64,000 nt of DNA from Saccharopolyspora phatthalungensis (lineage in GTDB: Bacteria; Actinomycetota; Actinomycetes; Mycobacteriales; Pseudonocardiaceae): NCBI RefSeq assembly GCF_014203395.1, contig NZ_JACHIW010000002.1, forward strand, positions 434,001-498,000, given 5' to 3'. A model generated the notes under the pieces. The model saw only the letters and a program-made list of their open reading frames with translations. It made no database searches and had not been told where the DNA came from. This document shows positions 61,947-64,000 of this stretch, one piece after another. Each line of letters begins with the position of its first letter. The stretch's first letter is position 1. A program made the position numbers and the translations under genes.

Positions 61947-63640
61947 TCATCTTATCGTTGCGGGATGCGTGCACGACCGCTTCCGCAACCGATGGTCTTC
62001 GGTGGGCCGAGTGTGGAAAAGATGCTGGGTGCGTTGCCGGTGGTGGCCGACTACTGCGGCAGGTTGGACCTGGCCGGGATTATCGACCGGGCCTGCCCGG
62101 TGCGTGATGTGGCGATCCTGTCGCATGGGCAGGTGATCGAGGCGTTGGTGGCGAATCGGTTGACCTCGCCGACGCCGTTGTTGCGGGTCACCGATTGGGC
62201 GCGGGCATGGGCGGTGGAGGAAGTGCTGGGTATCGACCCCGCCAGGCTCAATGACGACCGGATCGCCCGCGCGTTGGACGCGATCGCCCCGGAGCTGGAC
62301 CGGATCGTGGGATCGGTGGGGGCGCGAGCGATCTCGGCGTTCGGGCTGGATGTGTCCCGGTTGCATTGGGATATGACGTCGATCTCGCTGTATGGCGCAT
62401 ACGAACAGACCGATCCCGGCTACGCCGCACCACGATTCGGGCACCCGAAAGACCGTCGCCCGGATCTCAAGCAGGTCCAGGCCGGACTGGCGGTCACCGG
62501 CGACGGCGGGATACCGGTGCTGCATCGTGGCTACGACGGCGGCGCGGGAGAGGTCGCCCAGGTAGTGGGGGCGATGACCGCGCTGAAAAACCTTGCCGGG
62601 CCACGGGATTTTCTGTTGGTGGGGGACTCGAAGCTGATCTCCTACGGCAACCTGCACGCCATGGTCACCGCGGGCGTGAGATTCATCGCCCCGGCATCCA
62701 AGCTCTACGTCCGCGCCGCCGAGTTGGCCGCACTCGACCCGCAGGCGGCCACGGTTGTGGATTACGTAGCTGGACGGGACACCGGTAAACCAGCCGATCG
62801 CCGCGGCGCCTGGCGGGTCATGGAGGACACACTGAGCCTGCCCGGCAAGCGCAAGACCGACCCGGTACTGCGGCTGCGACGGGTGTTCGTGCACTCCACC
62901 GCCCGAGCGACGGCTGCCATGGCGGCACGGGCGAAGAAACTCGACCGGGCCCGCGGCGACCTCGACCGGGTCGTGCGTGGCCTGGGGTCGCGGCACTACC
63001 CGAGTGAGCACGCCGTCACCGACCGGGTCACCACCATCGCCCGCACCCGCCGTGTCAAGACCTACCTGCGCACCCAGGTCGGCACCGACCCCGTCACCGG
63101 TAAACCCACCCTGACGTGGTGGTTCGATCAGACCGCGCTGGATGCCGAGGCCTCCACCGACGGCTGGTACGCCCTGTTGACCAACCTGCCCGCCACCGTC
63201 ACCGCCGCCGAGGTCCTCACCCGCTACAAGGGCCAGGAAGTGGTGGAACGCCGCTACTCGGCGTTCAAGGGCCCCCTGGCGGTGGCACCGATGTTCCTCA
63301 AGACCAACCGGCGCATCGCCGCCCTGCTCACCGTGATCTGTCTCGCTCTTCTCGTCTTCTGCCTGATCGAACGCGCCGTGCGGACCGCGATCGCTCCGGA
63401 GGTCAGGATGGCCGGCCTGTATCCCGGTCAGAAAGCCAAACCCACCGGCCGCTTGATCTTCCAGGCCCTGTCCGAACTCCGGCTGATCCCCGCCACCACC
63501 GGCCAACCCGCGACCATCCCGCAACCCGGGCCCGTCCAGACCCGACTACTCAACCTGCTTGCCGTCGATCCCACCCAACCGCCATGATCATCCGGCATAC
63601 CCGGGTTCGTCCCACCCTCACCCATGTGCGAAAGACGCGG
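61896..63640 (+). mobile_element. IS1634-type insertion sequence
   Basis: A 1.74-kb element with imperfect terminal repeats: left end CCGTGTTTCGCACATGGG, right end (complement) GCGTCTTTCGCACATGGG, sharing TTTCGCACATGGG. It is flanked by a target duplication CTAGTC (61890-61895 and 63641-63646; GCTAGTC if one more base is counted). It carries one transposase gene and sits inside the EAL domain of a cyclic-di-GMP gene. The complete ends and exact duplication suggest a recent, intact insertion. Confidence 0.9.
61965..63587 (+). CDS. IS1634-family DDE transposase
   Basis: A 540-residue transposase of the IS1634 type (IS4 superfamily). It has a DUF4277-like N-terminus (FGGPSVEKMLGALPVVADYC) and a DDE core: WDMTSISLYGAYE for the first Asp, LLVGDSKLISYGNL for the second, and YKGQEVVERRYSAFKGPLAV with the C-terminal Glu (YREK-like region). 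The reading frame is open and full length. ATG 61965 lies within 70 bases of the left end; ATG 61992 is an alternative. It catalyses transposition of the element. Confidence 0.92.
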   Translation: MRARPLPQPMVFGGPSVEKMLGALPVVADYCGRLDLAGIIDRACPVRDVAILSHGQVIEALVANRLTSPTPLLRVTDWARAWAVEEVLGIDPARLNDDRIARALDAIAPELDRIVGSVGARAISAFGLDVSRLHWDMTSISLYGAYEQTDPGYAAPRFGHPKDRRPDLKQVQAGLAVTGDGGIPVLHRGYDGGAGEVAQVVGAMTALKNLAGPRDFLLVGDSKLISYGNLHAMVTAGVRFIAPASKLYVRAAELAALDPQAATVVDYVAGRDTGKPADRRGAWRVMEDTLSLPGKRKTDPVLRLRRVFVHSTARATAAMAARAKKLDRARGDLDRVVRGLGSRHYPSEHAVTDRVTTIARTRRVKTYLRTQVGTDPVTGKPTLTWWFDQTALDAEASTDGWYALLTNLPATVTAAEVLTRYKGQEVVERRYSAFKGPLAVAPMFLKTNRRIAALLTVICLALLVFCLIERAVRTAIAPEVRMAGLYPGQKAKPTGRLIFQALSELRLIPATTGQPATIPQPGPVQTRLLNLLAVDPTQPP

Positions 63641-64000
63641 CTAGTCGAAACCGCGCTCGTCGACCTGCCCGCCCAAGCCCGGTCCGCGATGCACGCGCTA
63701 GCCGACCGGGGCGTCAACTTCGCCGTGGACGACTTCGGCACCGGCTACTCGTCGCTTGCCCGCCTCAAGGAGCTGCCCGCCCAGATCATCAAGGCCGACC
63801 GCCAGTTCATCGCCGGCATCGGCGGCGACCCCGCCGACTTCGCCGTCGCCCGGGCGGTCGTCGACATGGCCCGCGCAATGGGGCGTCACTGCGTCGCGGA
63901 AGGCGTGGAAACCGCCACCCAGTTCCACGTGCTCAAAGGGCTGGGCGTCGACGGCTACCAGGGGTGGCTGTTCTCCCACCCCGTCCGGCAGCGAGAGCTT
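63641..64000 (+). pseudogene. 3' part of the interrupted EAL domain (runs off the window)
   Basis: Immediately after the IS the frame resumes as LVETALVDLPAQARSAMHAL, then FAVDDFGTGYSSLARLKELP, IIKADRQFIAGIGGD and CVAEGVETATQFHVLKGLGV. These are the later EAL-domain motifs, including the DDFGTGYSS metal-binding loop and the catalytic EGVET Glu. Fusing it to the codon before the duplicated CTAGTC restores ...VVLELVETALVD... exactly. It continues beyond the window. Confidence 0.9.

Noticed and set aside
61947..63524. A 525-codon minus-strand open frame inside the IS
   Set aside because: It is antisense to the transposase, which has the DDE-region motifs. The minus frame is His/Gly/Arg-rich without motifs.

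Overview
The window is about 70% GC, with strong G/C bias at third codon positions, many GTG/TTG starts and overlapping stop/start codons (ATGA, TGATG). Together with DivIVA-repeat, DUF427, TIGR03086, TIGR00027 methyltransferase and Spo0M genes, this points to a filamentous actinobacterium, most likely Pseudonocardiaceae (Saccharopolyspora/Amycolatopsis-like). The genus is an inference. I saw no rRNA, tRNA, CRISPR array or origin.

Layout. 1-6 kb: the 3' part of an RluA-type pseudouridine synthase, then a GntR-controlled acyl-CoA catabolic locus (acyl-CoA dehydrogenase, MmgE/PrpD, MaoC hydratase, CitE lyase) resembling itaconate or C5-dicarboxylate degradation loci but without a CoA transferase. 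6-10.5 kb: small hypotheticals, a decayed membrane gene, a tyrosine phosphatase and a GH18 hydrolase. 10.7-14.2 kb: a coupled plus-strand trio, Fe(II)/2-oxoglutarate oxygenase (BesD/HalD-like but with an HxD facial triad), SAM methyltransferase and carnitine-type acyltransferase. 14.3-26.2 kb: ten minus-strand genes that look like a specialised-metabolite cluster without PKS or NRPS: P450, secreted M28 peptidase, Nudix hydrolase, Gfo/Idh/MocA dehydrogenase, a 736-aa caspase/C25-like protein with a zinc ribbon, DegT aminotransferase, methyltransferase, GNAT, O-methyltransferase and MFS exporter.

27-32 kb: metE behind a cobalamin riboswitch, and a four-gene coupled alkylation-damage operon (ECF sigma factor, Ogt, 2OG oxygenase, C-terminal Tag piece). 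32-46 kb: housekeeping and accessory metabolism (threonine dehydratase, epimerase, NDMA-type alcohol dehydrogenase beside a remnant of its aldehyde dehydrogenase, Spo0M, xylulokinase with a DeoR regulator), with several decayed genes (TnsA-like, DUF4396, ALDH). 46-56 kb: redox and stress genes (DsbA-like, SELENBP/methanethiol oxidase, DUF1540, universal stress protein, STAS, a ferritin lacking key ferroxidase residues), HrpB helicase and a DivIVA-repeat protein. 56-64 kb: DUF427 protein, a divergent TetR/SDR pair with a palindromic operator, a ureidoglycine aminohydrolase-like bicupin, and a PAS-GGDEF-EAL gene split by an IS1634-type insertion sequence.

The most unusual material is the 10.7-26.2 kb accessory block (acylcarnitine-like trio plus caspase-fold-containing cluster), the self-contained alkylation operon, and the insertional break of the cyclic-di-GMP gene, whose two halves still join in frame across the target duplication.
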